A DNA stretch of 64,000 nt from Cylicocyclus nassatus (lineage: Eukaryota > Nematoda > Chromadorea > Rhabditida > Strongylidae): contig CATQJL010000316.1 in assembly GCA_958299035.1 (NCBI GenBank), positions 23,785,676-23,849,675 on the forward strand. The letters run 5' to 3'. Positions 1 through 11,712 of this stretch are shown here, piece after piece (within the stretch, counting starts at the first letter, position 1; each line of letters starts with the position of its first letter). The notes beneath the pieces were generated by a model, which ran no database searches, was not told where the DNA came from, and saw only the letters and a program-made list of their open reading frames with translations. The translations under genes and the position numbers were made by a program.

Positions 1-53
1 GAGAGATATTAACGATCAAACGTTCCAAACATTTTTTTTGGGACACCCTGTAT
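1..53. repeat. Terminus of a TIR element (partial, cut by window start)
   Basis: The first 53 bases hold the end ...GGGACACCCTGTATA plus a subterminal block that reappears in inverted orientation at 2210-2270, as the left end of the complete element 2210-2797. It is therefore one end of a further copy of that non-autonomous DNA element, most of it lying left of the window. Confidence 0.6.
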
Positions 54-429
54 ATCCTTTCTTGTATGATGTAATGTTCTCTTAAGGCATATGGCGCCAC
101 ATTCTGCTCGAAACCTCTCGAATAAATGCACTTCAGAGAATTTAGCGCAAGTTTTCCAAAACTGCGTATAATGCGGTGTGGTGTGTGGAGCGTTCAGAAA
201 TCGCTATGGGTATGCCCAAGAGTCGAGCGATGGGCGATTTTGATGCAATGAACGGTCGCCCAGGCAGTCTGGTCGCAGCGATCGAAAGTCGTGACGATTG
301 GATCGCTGGAGGTATGCCTTGGGCCTAATGCGGGTCGTCGAGCGAACGAGGATGACGACGGACATAAGTGAATTCAACCTAATTACTTCCAATTGATTGA
401 GGCCCCGCCTTTCCTACGCTCGCTCTGGG

Positions 430-535
430 AAAGTGCTCAGAGATGTCCCGCGGAAGAGACGCAGAGTCCAGCGCGAAGATGAAGATGCTGGTGCAAACGA
501 CACTCGATTTGACAAGCCCTATACTGTAAACGAAT
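430..535 (-). repeat. Fragment of the foldback family found at 7003-7530
   Basis: Read on the minus strand, about 90 bases containing GTGTCGTTTGCACCAGCATC and CGCGCTGGA match 7015-7090 closely. It is a solo arm of that dispersed repeat; the second arm is not seen nearby. Confidence 0.5.
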
Positions 536-603
536 GCTTATGTTTTTGACTGTTCTGCTGACAGACATAATCGCAACTCTATGCACAGCATGTAATAAGC
601 TCT

Positions 604-905
604 GTGGTCGTATTTATTAACGAACCCAGTGGGTTCCGCAACCCATTGGGTAGGCTTAACCCACGAGATCGGTATTTACGAAGCTAGTGGGTTCCGCAAC
701 CCGATAGGTTAAGCCTACTCTGTGGGTTCCGGAACCCATGAAAAGGCATTTAACCGGTATTCACGAAGGAACCCAGTGGGTTTGTGAATCCAATAGGCAT
801 TCACGAAACATACCCAGATCCCGTGGGTTCCGCAACGCACTGACCGCTGGGTTAGCGAACGCAAGCGTGGAAATTCTGCGCTGGGCTACATGAGAACCCA
901 GCCTT
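604..905. repeat. GGGTTC-rich palindromic repeat (copy 1)
   Basis: The cluster is built from many short inverted words of the type CCCAGTGGGTTC / GAACCCATTGGG, separated by 'ATTCACGAA' spacers. It begins GTGGTCGTATTTATTAACGA, which resembles the outer ends of the copies at 9120-9250 and 32981-33171. The outer ends are mutually inverted (GTGGCCGTATTAATCAACGA against TGATGAATACGGCCAC), so this is a dispersed short non-autonomous element with strong self-complementarity. Confidence 0.6.
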
Positions 906-2209
906 TTTGGTGAATATTATGTGGATTTTTTAAGCAGAGATGGTTATACTAGCAACACTTATACATTAGAAGCATTTTGCATATTTTTTGTAAATGACAT
1001 TTGTTGGATAAATTTTACAAGATATTCCACCGAGATATAGAGCTAGCAAACTTGATGCCTCATTATTTGGCAGTCTCTGGAAAGTCGCAAACAAGTTTTT
1101 TAACAGAATTTTTGTGTCAAATTGTGAACTGCCTAAACATTTGCCGATATTTGCTCATGCTATGTTAGTTCTTATGCTGCTGCATGGAAGCAGAGCTCCT
1201 GATTCTCTATGTTCGTCAATGTTCTTCTATGTCTCTTTATTCCGCAGATTAATAAAAAAGTTTCTTCCCTTAATCCGGCCTAATCAGCAGACAAAGGCTT
1301 CAAGAATGAAAAAAACGGTTTTTAATCAAAAGTATGTTTCCTAATTTCTTGAAGCAAAAATCAGTGAGAAATGTATTAGGTCGTTCCATAAGTTCATAGC
1401 GTTAATATACTCGTCCTTTTTCTGAAAGGCGGTTTTTTTTGCGGCAAGATGCGCATATCACCAAAAGCTAACCACGCTTTTTACGATAACTTATTAATTT
1501 CAATAAAAAAACTGACCCGCTTCGATTTCTCAGCTTCCAAATGTGGAATTTTCAAACTTAGAAAAGCATTTTCGACATCTGCTCATTTTTTCTCACAAAA
1601 AATGTTTTTGCATGGATTATTTTGCCGAATATGACAAAGGCACTTCTTCGTAATACGAGACGAGAAAGGATGAAATTGTACCCAGAAGCCAAGGATTTGC
1701 AGGGTGCTTTTTGAGCAAGATTTTTGCAGGACGGGCAAATGGTTCTGCTTTGAAAATCGCTAGATAAACACAAAACAGTTGCTCAAATCGTAAGAAATTC
1801 AGTGGTACCGTGTAAACGAATCCCTACTGCAAAAAAAGACAGATCCAGTGACTTTTTCTGCATAACGAAATATCGCTCCGCACCGCAAAAGTCGTCAAAA
1901 CTGTCTTGCAAAACTTGACCGGAGTATTAGTATCCGAGGAAGCTCTCAAACCTCGCCCTACCAGATGATCATTTATCCAGCTCTTTTGCATGCCCACTTG
2001 CTGTGGGATGTCTTCTGCGTTTGGGTGTTTGGGTATTCAGGTTTGAATAAAAACTAGAGAAGTATATGTTCAAAGGTTTTTCAGGTGACAGCTGCATTAT
2101 GGCTCGTTTTTGTTTTTTGCTCTTTTGATGGATCTACAATGACTGGTTGACTACTATCAGTTTAACACCGTTACTTGTGAGATCGAGTATGGACTTGTGG
2201 ATGCTCCTT
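906..2209. other. Gene-free stretch
   Basis: No exon-like sequence was recognised. A TTAGGTCGTTCC end at 1376 resembles the TTAGGT... termini of the mariner-like foldbacks elsewhere in the window, but no matching right end was found. The remainder is AT-rich and unassigned. Confidence 0.4.
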
Positions 2210-2797
2210 TATAGAGGGTATCCCAAAAAATGTATCGAACGTTTGATCGTTAATATCTCTCTTCCGAAGAAGTCTTTTCCCTTGCTTCAGGCACCAATCT
2301 GTAGAGCTGGCTTCAACTTAGATTTGCATTATAGAACGAATCACACATCTCTCTTCATGACTGTGGGATTACGGTAGAAACTTCAAAGAGGGTTTTAAGC
2401 AATGAGAGGCCATATTTTGCCTCAGGAAGGAAACAAAACAGCCTCAAAACTTTTACACTGGGCTAATTAGAGCTGCTGATTATAACTGTAAACTTCTGAA
2501 CTTATTATGATGCTTCATTGAAGAGTTATGCCAGGTAAGAGGTAGCGGCCATTTTTTCAATGTTCCTGAAAAGTGCGGTTACACCGTTTAGAAGGCTTCT
2601 AATCTCGTAAATAGTTGAGTATTAAACTAAGCGTCCATAAAAACCTTATTACACAAGTTTTCACATTTTTTGAAAAATTAAACGGCAGCTTTTTCCACAT
2701 TGACACCATATGTTTCAAGTTTCTACCGTAATCCTACAGTAATGAAGAGAGATGGGTGATTCCTTCTTCGATACATTTTTTTGGGACACCCTGTATA
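2210..2797. mobile_element. TIR element (MITE-like), about 590 bp
   Basis: The ends are inverted: left TATAGAGGGTATCCC, right GGGACACCCTGTATA. Subterminal blocks (left around 2330-2380 with CTCTCTTCATGAC and GGATTACGGTAGAAAC, right around 2715-2760) are also inverted. There is no open frame of note inside, so it is non-autonomous. A second partial copy forms the start of the window. Confidence 0.7.
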
Positions 2798-3149
2798 TTA
2801 CCATTACTCAATTTCTGGAATATCCCTGCTTTGCTGGGTATTCTTTTATCTGGATATCGTTTATCTGCCGGTTGCTGTTATTTTTTTTATCCTTGCATTG
2901 TTCCCTAATACAATACGCATACCGGACTTGCTACTCTCTCAACTTCGTTTGATGCTAGGTGTTCCACAGGGTAGAACAGAGAAAAAAACTATTGATCATA
3001 CGTTACAAAAACATGAATCGTAACAGTGCATCATCATATCTTCTTCTACTTTTATTGATCATCTCCATTTTTCACAATCTTCAGCTTGATGTTAATCAAT
3101 TTCGAGCTCTTTTAAGTCTGCCTCAACTTTATGCATCCACCTTAACTTT

Positions 3150-4872
3150 GGTCTTCCTCTTGGTCTCTTTCTGGGACATCTACAGCAATTGCCAATCTAG
3201 TGACGTAATCTTCTTCCCTTTTTCTAACATGTCCGTACCATCGAAGTCGCCTTTATTGTACCTTCTTTATGTTCGGGGCGACGTTCATTGTGGTTCTTAT
3301 GGTATCGTTGGTGAAGTGGTCCATCATCGTGATGCCTGCCGTCCATCTTAGCGTACGCTTCTCCATTACACTAATCCTTCGTTCGCGTACACGGCCAACT
3401 TTCGCTGCCATATAGAGCAGTTGGGCGAATTACAGTGCGGTACAGCTGGGATTTCAGCTTGATCGGCATTCGCTTATCGCACATGATTCCTGTGAGTCCT
3501 CTCCATTTTGACCATGCGGTTATCTTGGAGCTGATCTCGTCTTGGAGCGTACCATCTGCAGAAAGGCGACTTCCCAGATATTCAAATGTTGTAGTCTTCT
3601 CGACTGAGATGTCTCCAATTCGGATGGTCCCAGGCGTTTAAGTTATTATCTCCATGTACTCGGTCTTCGCAGCATTGATTTTCAAGCCGTGCAAATTAAG
3701 TTCAGTGTTCCATTTCTGCACTTCCGCCTCCAGTTCCTCCCTCTCCTTTGCCATCAACAATATGTCATCTGCGTATATCAGATCCCCCGGAGGCGTATGA
3801 AGCCTTTGACCATAGAGTCCATGACCGTAATGAAGAGAAAAGGCGACATGCCGAACCTTGATGGATGTCAGCGCGTATTGGGAAGTCTCCAGATTGACCC
3901 GCTGCTGACTGTACGTGGCCGTGGCATCTTTGTATATCATCTTGATCCACTGCACATATTCCTCCGACACCATATGCTTTCGTAGCGACCACCATATGAT
4001 TTCATGCGGCACCTTATCATAAGCCTTCTCTAGATCGAGAAATGCTGCAAAATGCTGCATGCACCTCGCACTGTTTTTTCCTGCTTCTTTTTATCATTAT
4101 CCTGGCAGCATGGGTGGTGTCTATCGTGCTGCAACCTTTTACAAATCCACATTGATTGGGAGCTAGTTCCACAATGCTTCGCAGTCGCATTTTTAAAATT
4201 CTTTCAAAAATCTTCATTGTGTGAAACATGAGTCGGATGGGCCGGTACGTCGGGCAGTCAGCTATGTCGCCTTTGTTTTTTCCTTATCGGTACCGTCGTA
4301 CTTCTCTACCAATCGCTTGGCATGTTCTTCGTATCAACTATCTGATCCAGCAGTTGTGTCAACTATGTCACTCCAGCTTGTCCGCAGTTTTTCCAGAATT
4401 CGTTAGGTACGTCATCTGAACCTGTCGCTTTACCGTTCTTTGTTTCCTTATTGGCGACAGAAACTTGTTCTTCTGCAATGGTGGGTATTAGTCCGAGCAC
4501 AGGATCGGCGTATACACTGGATGCGTACTCGTGGCTCTTATTGTTAGATGCCATTCTTGCAAAATGTGATCTCCATCTATCATTTATCTCTTGTGGCCTT
4601 GTGAGTGTTTTTCCGTGTTCATCTTTGATACTATAGAAGTGCTCTGCATCGTTCCTGGCGTTTGTTCTTCTTTTTGCGATTCGGTAAATGTCTCGTTCGC
4701 CTTCGCGAGTGTGCAACTTATCGTAAAGTCTTAACAAATATGCTTCTTTTGCCTCCTTGACACTCCTCTTTGCTGCGCGCTTCGCTTCTACATATTCCTT
4801 GCGAGCATCTTCTGTTCGTGTCTTCTGCCATATCCTGTACGCTATTTCCTTCTTCTTTATTACAACCTGCAC
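3150..4872 (-). pseudogene. RTE-like reverse transcriptase, broken
   Basis: The reverse transcriptase copies the element RNA at the nicked target. In order on the minus strand it shows GSDDVPNEFW (about 4400-4430), the PNQCGFVKGCSTIDT palm motif (about 4150), AFLDLEKAYDKVPHE with the first catalytic aspartate (about 4040), and LIYADDILLMA with the YADD active site (about 3780). Further on are EYLGSRLSADGT, TVIRPTALYGSESWP and a PRGRPKLRW tail (3640-3150), which are typical of the RTE group. Frames change several times: residues 1-140 of the YADD block start at 4060, and upstream blocks are in other frames. It is non-functional as it stands. Confidence 0.8.
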
Positions 4873-5199
4873 GGCTTCCTTCTACCACCAAGTTTCCTTG
4901 TCAAGCCTCGGTCGTCCAGGTTTAGTGTAGCCCACTTCACCGGCTATCTGATAGATGTTGTTTTTTCAAATTGTCCAGGTTTGTTCTGGATCACTGTCCA
5001 GTTTTGGTAAGGCACTCTTTCCATTGCTGCTCTTTCGCAGGCATCGTTATTGAGCTTCCACCATTTAAAGCGCACTCTACGTTCGGTTGCCTTCCTTCAT
5101 CCCTTGTCAACAGAAACATTCAGATCCAGTAGTAGTGTTCTATGTTGCGGGATGCAGTCTTCGCCAGGGATGACCTTGCTATCTTTCACATACTGAGCT

Positions 5200-5900
5200 C
5201 ATGCTGCTTAACGCTCCAAAAGTCTATTTGCAACTTTTTAATTCCGCTGGCATAAGTAATCAGATGATCACTTCTCTTTGTAAAAGAAGTATTTGCCAGT
5301 ATGAGCAGCAACAAAGTCAAGAATACGCTCTCCTTCACTGCGTAATCCGTATCCGCGATCTCCATGGTATTTCCCTGCACCGCCTTGTCGTTCTCCTACA
5401 TGACACTTTAGATCTGCTCCAATTAGACGCATTTCTTCATCTGGCACGGATCTGATGTAGTTGTCGAGTTCTTCCCCAAAATTCATCTTTCTCAACCTCA
5501 CTGCGACCTGTTTGCAGAGCTTAAGCAGTGACTACACGTAGAATGCGGTTACCATTTTCTATCCTAATGCTCATGAGTCGGTCACTAATTCGTTCCCGTT
5601 AGCTATTCTGTTTCTCAACCTTCCGCAAACGATTATTCCGACTCCATTCCTGCTACTACTTGTTCCATTGTACAGGAGCTTGTAACCATCTCCTATATCT
5701 CATCTCTCGCGCGACTTACCGCCTTTCCATCCGGTTTCCTGAACCCAGGTAACGTCCACTTTACGTCTTCGGAGAAGATCTGCTAGTTCCGATGATATGC
5801 CGTGAGAGAGCTTACGTTGATAGTGGCTAATCGAAGCGCTCTCGAAGACTTGTATTGTTGTCTTGTATGGTAAGCCAGCATTTCTAGCCGTCTCCGCTTA
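5200..5900 (-). pseudogene. RTE-like AP endonuclease domain, broken
   Basis: This would be the target-nicking endonuclease of the LINE. The minus strand begins LRLATINVSSLT (near 5850), the usual start of the domain. A block VQETGWKGGKSRE follows (about 5760-5700), holding the catalytic glutamate region, then a block with GTSSSRNGVGIIV-like spacing (about 5680-5620). The C-terminal part has GADLKCHVGE and GERILDFVAAHT (5500-5290). In-frame stops (for example after the KSRE block) and frame changes break it. The domain order and the adjoining reverse transcriptase make the identification firm despite decay. Confidence 0.7.
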
Positions 5901-6317
5901 ACTAGCTGTGACGGCGGTCTTCTTTTACGGTTCGTATTTGTTGATGTTGAAAGTGCCCCGTTTTCGGGAAGGTCCCTAGCTTTGACTCGAATATTTTGTC
6001 GAAACATGAAAGAGCACTTTGATGCGACGATTTTTCTTCTTCAGTCGGCTTGTCGCTTGCTTCCCTTTGGGTTACAGCCTGATGCTGGGAACGATCACTC
6101 ACGATGACCGCAAGTGACTGGACTGATTGTTGCTACTATGTTGACAGCATTTACAGGTTCGGAAGCTATAGTTCATTTATAAAATTGTGACGACGGATTT
6201 TACTGCGGTCTGTGCTCCCACAGAAGCATAAAACGCTTTTACAAGAAGGCATCACCTCAACATTTAGCTCAGTGACTTCCAGTTTTAATATCATCATACG
6301 TAAGCAAAAAACCACTC

Positions 6318-6770
6318 ACAAGGGAATGGTCAGAAGTCGAAGTGGCCAAACCAGAGAAGCTGTATATCATTCGATGCAGTAAAAAACGCTGACTTCGAAT
6401 CTGTCTTCCTTATCTGCTTCCCGCTTTTGTGGACGAAGCTACAAGGGGTTTTATTGTGAAATAATCATACATAAAAACAGCAAAACTGAGCACATTATTG
6501 CGCTTTTAGCTTAGCTTCTGGCTTCAAAAATTTTAAGTAAGCTAGCTGCATGTTTTGGCCCAGCATTGAGGCGAACGTGGCTCTATACGGCTAAATTTTC
6601 AATTTCACGCATAATTTCTTAGCCAAATAATGGTCTTTAATGGCTTATAGCTTCGTCCAGAAAAGCGATAAGCAGGTAAGGAAGACAGATTTAGAGTCAG
6701 TGCTTCATGCTGCATCTAACGGTATGCAGCTTATCTGGAATGGCCACTTCGATTTTTGACCATTCCCTTG
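6318..6770. mobile_element. Foldback / TIR element, about 450 bp
   Basis: Left CAAGGGAATGGTCAG and right CTGACCATTCCCTTG-type ends (written on opposite strands) are inverted. The inner blocks, including GAAGTGGCCA/TGGCCACTTC and the CTTCCTTATCTGC / GCAGGTAAGGAAG segments, continue the inverted arms to a loop near 6450-6640. There is no coding capacity. Confidence 0.65.
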
Positions 6771-7002
6771 TCAGCTAAAGATGAAAATCAAGAAAATACG
6801 ATTTCCGGAAGTGGCGTGCGTGTCGCGCGCGGTCGCGCCATCGTCACAATTTTCAAATGCCCTATATCTGATACTCTACCGCATTGCTGCTGATGTGATG
6901 GTCGCGGCTGCTGGACGCACTCCAAAAGATGTAGGTTCTTCCTAATTATCATTTGAAATCAGCTTTGCAGTCTTCTCTAGAGACTGATACAACAATCTAT
7001 TT

Positions 7003-7530
7003 AACCGTATACAGGGCTTATCAAAAGTGTCGTTTGCACCAGCATCTCCATCTTCGCGCTGGATGCGTCTCTTCTGAGGGACATCGATACCAACATTAAT
7101 CGGCGATTGAAGATGAGACGTATATAAGTAGACGCGCCTTCAAACGCTGATTCCAAATCTGCTTTCCTTTTTTGCGGAACAAGTTGTCTAAAGAATTTAT
7201 GAGCGTTTGTGTGTCCAGACTTGCCAAGTTTTAGGTGGCTTAAAATTGGCGAAAAGCTATAAAAACACCGGAAAGTGGAAAATCAGTTTTATATCGAGTA
7301 TATTGTTTGCAAGGAAGAAACAAAGCCGGTGGAAATCGCCTAGGTATTGTTTAAGAGCTTTTCGTTGATTTTAAGCCACTCGATGTTTGGCAAATTTGGA
7401 CATTCAAACACTCATAACTTCTTTCGGAAACCTACTACGCAAAAAAGGAAGGCAGGTTTGGAATCAGCGTTCAAAGACGCGTTTAACCATATACATCCTA
7501 TCTTCAATCGCCTACTAGTTTTGGTATCCT
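7003..7530. mobile_element. Foldback element, about 520 bp
   Basis: Two arms of about 75-90 bases are inverted: 7087-7178 and 7437-7530, sharing GGCGATTGAAGAT and GATTCCAAATCTGC-type blocks. The left side extends to a head (7015-7087) that is present alone at 430-535. It is non-coding. Confidence 0.6.
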
Positions 7531-7535
7531 TCCCT

Positions 7536-8605
7536 TATTAGCTACTCTTTGCAAAATGACAATCGTTTGAAACGCGGATTCGTTTATGTCAGCTATGTTG
7601 TGCAACCTTCAAAAGTATTTTAAACTACGCAGTTTCGTCTATGTCAGCTACATTATGCAATATTCAAAGGTATGGCTAATATTTTCCTCATGAGGTAAGA
7701 GACAGCTCTGAACAAGAAAGATCACTTGTACAAAAAAGTGTAGAGTCGTCTTTCTGCATCTCTTTCCACACATATTATAGTCGATAGTCATGTCTGGGTC
7801 CGAAAGAATACTCGAGTAAAGAACAGAATAAAAGAAAATTCGAGTTTTGTCGCACAGACATTAATTGATGTCATCCGAACATAAGGGAGTACGGAACCTA
7901 CTTACCCCGAAAAACTAGCCGCCACATAGTTAGCAGAGTTCATGAGAGGTTATGAACCGGCAGCAATGCCAATTTGCACCAAGAGAGTTGGTTCTGCCTA
8001 CGGTAACTCTGCCATCATCTTACACTTTACGAAACCGGGATCTTATCAATATTTCGAACTCAAACTTCAGTGGTGAATTTATTCCAATTAGGGTAAAAAT
8101 GTGCATTTAGGGGTATTTCGTTTCGTAATGCCGTTTTCGAATATGATGTTGTTTTTGCCTGAAACCTTGAAAATTTTTTTTTGTTTCAAATTGTTCTTGC
8201 GAAGTTACCCGCAAAATTTTCAAAAATGTTTTTTAAGGGTTTCCTATGACGCTGTTTCCGAATATGCTGATGGTTTTGCTCAAAACTTTAGAATTTTTTT
8301 TCAAAATTCAGCTTTTTGCAACTTTCATTGGATTTATGGTGAAATTATGTTAAGATACTTATGAAATTTTCAATGAAAGTCGAACTATCGTTTTTTGGCC
8401 TAAAACATCATCGGGACAAATAATTTAGTCGGACTGACACTTTTCTACACATAGCTATTTTTTCTGTTTCCCATTTTATCAAATTTACAGTGAAGTTTGT
8501 GAAAGTAAGTCTGAAATTCAAAATAAAAAAATCAAGGTTTCAAGCAAAACCACCACCATATTCGGAAACAGCATGACCAAGTACCTTCAAATACAAAGCA
8601 GCCTA
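7536..8605. other. Gene-free stretch with internal inverted blocks
   Basis: No exon-like sequence was seen. From about 8124 to 8580, blocks of the form GTTTCCGAATATG...TTTTGC...GAAACCTT recur in both orientations (8124-8170, 8250-8300, 8535-8580), suggesting an old inverted element into which the MITE at 8606 inserted. Confidence 0.4.
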
Positions 8606-8920
8606 CTCAGACAATCGCCGGGGGCAGGCGGGCACCGGAAAAATAGATTGCTCTCGCACCCCGCTCGCGGATATTTTGGAAAGCAATCAGGACTTTTCGG
8701 AAGACCGCTTGCTGAGTTCTCGATTCCTCAGAGATTCAGCAATATATCTGCAAAAGATAAGAGCGAAAAAAAAATTCAACAGGCGGTCTCTCAAAAATCC
8801 GCTGACTCAGCAAGCGGTCTTCCGAAAAGTCCTGATTGCTTTGCAAAAAATCCGCGAGCGGGGTGCGAGAATCAGCAATCTATTTTTCCGGTGCCCGCCT
8901 GCCCCCAGCGATTGCCTGAG
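8606..8920. mobile_element. CTCAG-ended MITE, about 315 bp
   Basis: The TIR is about 45 bases, beginning CTCAGACAATCGCCGGGGGC on the left with its complement on the right. It is flanked on both sides by TA, as expected of a TA target-site duplication. Inner arms are also complementary. It belongs to the same family as the copies at 23051-24207, 23370-23946 and 63567-64000. It has no transposase, so it is non-autonomous; the TA duplication suggests mobilisation by a Tc1/mariner-type enzyme (inference). Confidence 0.85.
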
Positions 8921-9119
8921 TAACTGGAGTAAATACTGAACTTCAAGTTTAAAATTTCAATAAAGTCCCGGTTCTGTAAAGGTAGGATGATGGAGGAGTT
9001 ACTGCGTGCAGAACCAACTCTCTGGTGTAAGTCGGGTGCTGACTGGCATTACTGCCAATCCATGACCTCTCATCGCCTCCGCTATGTGTCGAGAGATGAG
9101 GAAAATAGTACACGGAGTA

Positions 9120-9250
9120 AGGAGGCACATTGGTGACGTCATGGATTGGCGAACCCAGCGGGGCACTTGGGAATACCGATCTTGCCCAGTGGGTTCACGA
9201 ACATAATGAGTTCCGGAACCCATTGGGTTCGTTGATGAATACGGCCACTG
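9120..9250. repeat. GGGTTC-rich palindromic repeat (copy 2)
   Basis: Its right end TGATGAATACGGCCAC is the inverse of the left end of the copy at 32981. The interior has CCCAGTGGGTTC and GAACCCATTGGG words, as in copy 1. Around it, 8940-9119 and 9251-9600 hold nothing recognised. Confidence 0.6.
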
Positions 9251-9608
9251 GCGTCAGTCAGAAGACTGTCAATAGTTTATTTCATTTACAGGTTATGGAA
9301 TGCGGCTTATTATTGCTTACGTGTGCTACGGGTGGCATTCACAAAATACGAAAAATGGAACTGTGCGTACCGGCGTATCCGGAACGTTGTCCAACGATGT
9401 ATGGACCTGCTTCGTCAAGTGATCTCAATGATTAAAGTCACTAGCTTTGTAGCTTCAAGGAATTTTCCATAGGTCTTTGCAACATTCTTTTTTTGTCAAC
9501 GTTTCTTTGTATTGATTATGGTTACGATAAATAAGTTGATTTATATTTGTATCAACTTGTAATAAGGTTACACTGCTGAGGGAAGGTAATATCTAGAGAA
9601 AGGAATAA

Positions 9609-9808
9609 CCTATTTTCAGGTGTATAAGCCGCACCCAGTTTGCTCTAAAGGCGAACAAGCAAAAAGTCTGGCTGTTACCAAGGGGCTCGTTAAGTGAGAG
9701 CAATGTGCGAGAAAGCGACCGCTTTGCGAGACACCTGCGCAGCGGCACGCCGGGGTCTGCCCGCCTTCAGAGCAAAAGGGGTGCGGCTTATACGCCTGAA
9801 AATAGGGT
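9609..9808. mobile_element. Short TIR element, about 200 bp
   Basis: The ends CCTATTTTCAGGTGTATAAG and CTTATACGCCTGAAAATAGG are inverted, and the homology runs about 38 bases inwards through CCGCACCC and GCAAACTG-like words. The interior is GC-rich and non-coding. A related copy is at 52908-53128. Confidence 0.7.
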
Positions 9809-9829
9809 ACTTGGCCCAGTGCCATTTCA

Positions 9830-10341
9830 TTTTGTCGCTAAGGCTGGGTTCATACTGATTCCCATGTTCCGGAAGTGTTCCCGCACAGTTCCTGCACTGC
9901 GCTGGAACTGTTCCGGAACTGTGCTGCATGCGCTGCAACCGCCCCGCACGCGTTTTGAACGGCGGAAGTTGGAGAATTTTGGCCGTTTTCAACGGTTTTT
10001 CTTCCAGATTCCTCTCACTTTGGCCTTAATCCTCTACCCCGCTTCTCCCTGTGATGGTAAAAGGTGTGAACTTGAAGCGGGGTTGAGGAATAAACGTTGT
10101 TCTTCTCTACTTATCAGGAACATGCACATGAAAGAAAACAGCGTTCTCTCTTCAGCTCCGCTTCAAGTTCGCAGCTTTTCTCATCACTAAGAGAAGCGGG
10201 GTTGAAGAGAGAACGAAGAAGCAACGATATGGAAAAAGGATAGGGGCTGAGAAAGCCAAAAAGCGAAAATCATCGGGAAGCAAGAGCAAAGTTCCCATTT
10301 CCACATTTTGGCGGACCAGCCGGCCATCGAACGGCCTTCAG
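9830..10341. repeat. Palindrome-rich non-coding stretch
   Basis: It contains the tight palindrome GGAACTGTTCCGGAACTGTG near 9902 and inverted GAAGCGGGGTTGA-type words at 10040-10080 and 10195-10215. No gene signal was seen, and no clear element boundaries. Confidence 0.35.
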
Positions 10342-11190
10342 CCAGGGCCCGGCACGCGTTGGTTTGGAGAATTTTTGGAAACGAAGTCCTCCATGACTTC
10401 GCAAAAATTTACGAAGTCTTTCTTGACGTAAAAGTTAGTAGGGAAACTCTTATTCAATCAACATAAAAATAACGGTAAATGCATTTCGAGGTATCTTCAT
10501 AATAAAAAAGCAAAAAGAAAACATTTCGAGTTGATTAAAGGCTCTGTCTGGGCAGGGTACCATTTTAGTGCTCAAAATGTCGAAAACCTCCTAGGCCACC
10601 AAATCTGTAGCCTCAACGATCCTGTGATGCATTTTTCGCCACATATTTCAAAGGACACCGCTAGTGATTGGAGCGCGATATCTATCAACGCGTAGAATTA
10701 TACTACTTTTGACTCAAAAAAAGGGGAGAGGCAACTGTTTGATCCGCTCTCTTCACTATATGATAGATTTTTGACCGTTCTAATCGTCCAATTAAAAAGG
10801 GCCATAGTTTATGTGAACTCTCCGACATTTATGCTGCGAACCAACCCAGTCGGTTTGATGTTGGTACCAACAAATTCGGCAACGGGTATTAGGACACTTA
10901 AGTTTTTGAAACTTTTTACATATTATAGTTTAGAGTAATACTGTATACACGTAGCCCAGATTCGGAGCCATGTGATTGTTTGTTCACTGTGAACAAGCCA
11001 TTTGATTGTTGAGTCTTGCATTTGAAATTCGCGCGCTTGCGAAAGAACACGTTCAACTCGTAAAACTGACATGTTCGTCGTTTTTTTATCGGCGCTTCCC
11101 CCAAAACCTTATAAAAGCGATATCCCCGTTGCTTCTAACTTCAAAAACGAAGTCCAGCTTGACCCCAGACCATCTGCGTTAGGCCCTGCC
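10342..11190 (+). mobile_element. About 850-bp element, copy A (AGGGCCCGG ends)
   Basis: The left end CCAGGGCCCGGCACGCG and the right end around AGGCCCTG are related inverted termini. The whole unit reappears in reverse orientation at 17300-18136 (copy B), with long matching blocks, for example GATATCCCCGTTGCTTCTA and ACTTTTACGTCAAGA. It has no open frame that could be a transposase. It is a dispersed non-autonomous DNA element. Confidence 0.7.
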
Positions 11191-11555
11191 TCCAGCCAGT
11201 GCGAGTGTCTAAGCGCAGGACAAAACGAGGTGTAGTCAGGGATGCCTGCGCGACTCCCGAAATCAGTGTCGGGACAAAATCGGGACACCTGATTTTGTTT
11301 CGGGTCAGAAGTGCGCGACAAAGTCAGATGTCCCGATTGCCACATTTCGGACAAAATCGGAAAACCTGCGGGAGACACCATAATGCTCCGATCGCGTTCA
11401 GAACCTGCGGACTACTTCAGAGTTCTTATAGACGGATTTTTGCGTCCTCTATATCTTTTCTCACTCCCCTCTCTTCAGTTACCTTGTGCCCTTAATATTT
11501 AGGTCTCATTTCGCACGCCTATTATTTTTCTGCTCAGAAAACCCAGTCAAGTCAT
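11191..11555. other. Gene-free stretch
   Basis: There are several near-repeats of CCCGATTTTGTCC-like words in both orientations (11255-11360). Otherwise nothing was recognised between the copy-A element and the 3' end of the small minus-strand gene. Confidence 0.3.
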
Positions 11556-11558
11556 GAA

Positions 11559-11566
11559 ATTTATTG
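11559..11566 (-). terminator. Poly(A) signal of the small minus-strand gene
   Basis: AATAAA on the minus strand lies about 150 bases past the stop at 11713. It is the expected 3' cleavage signal of that gene. Confidence 0.45.
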
Positions 11567-11712
11567 ACAAATACCATATTATTTTCTTAAGCAGGTTTTA
11601 CAATGGAATTGAAATGAAAATGCACAGAAAGCAGCAAGTAAGATTCAGGAGCTCTACAACTGCGACACAAGGTTACCAATACAAATACAGCAAGAACTAA
11701 ATTGTAGAAAGA

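Larger units (their letters stand above)
3005..6110 (-). mobile_element. Decayed RTE-like non-LTR retrotransposon (LINE)
   Basis: On the minus strand the order is APE-type endonuclease (about 5880-5200), reverse transcriptase (4872-3640) and C-terminal region (3640-3150), the layout of one long RTE-type polyprotein. Each part is recognisable, but stops and frameshifts separate them, so the element cannot encode a complete protein. The 3' end appears to lie near 3005-3050, where recognisable coding similarity stops. No terminal repeats were seen, as expected for a LINE. The clade call rests on motif style and is moderately sure. Confidence 0.8.

Noticed and set aside
8573..8939. Plus-strand frames of 116 and 87 codons across the MITE
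   Set aside because: They lie within the inverted repeats of the CTCAG-ended MITE and reflect its GC-rich arms.
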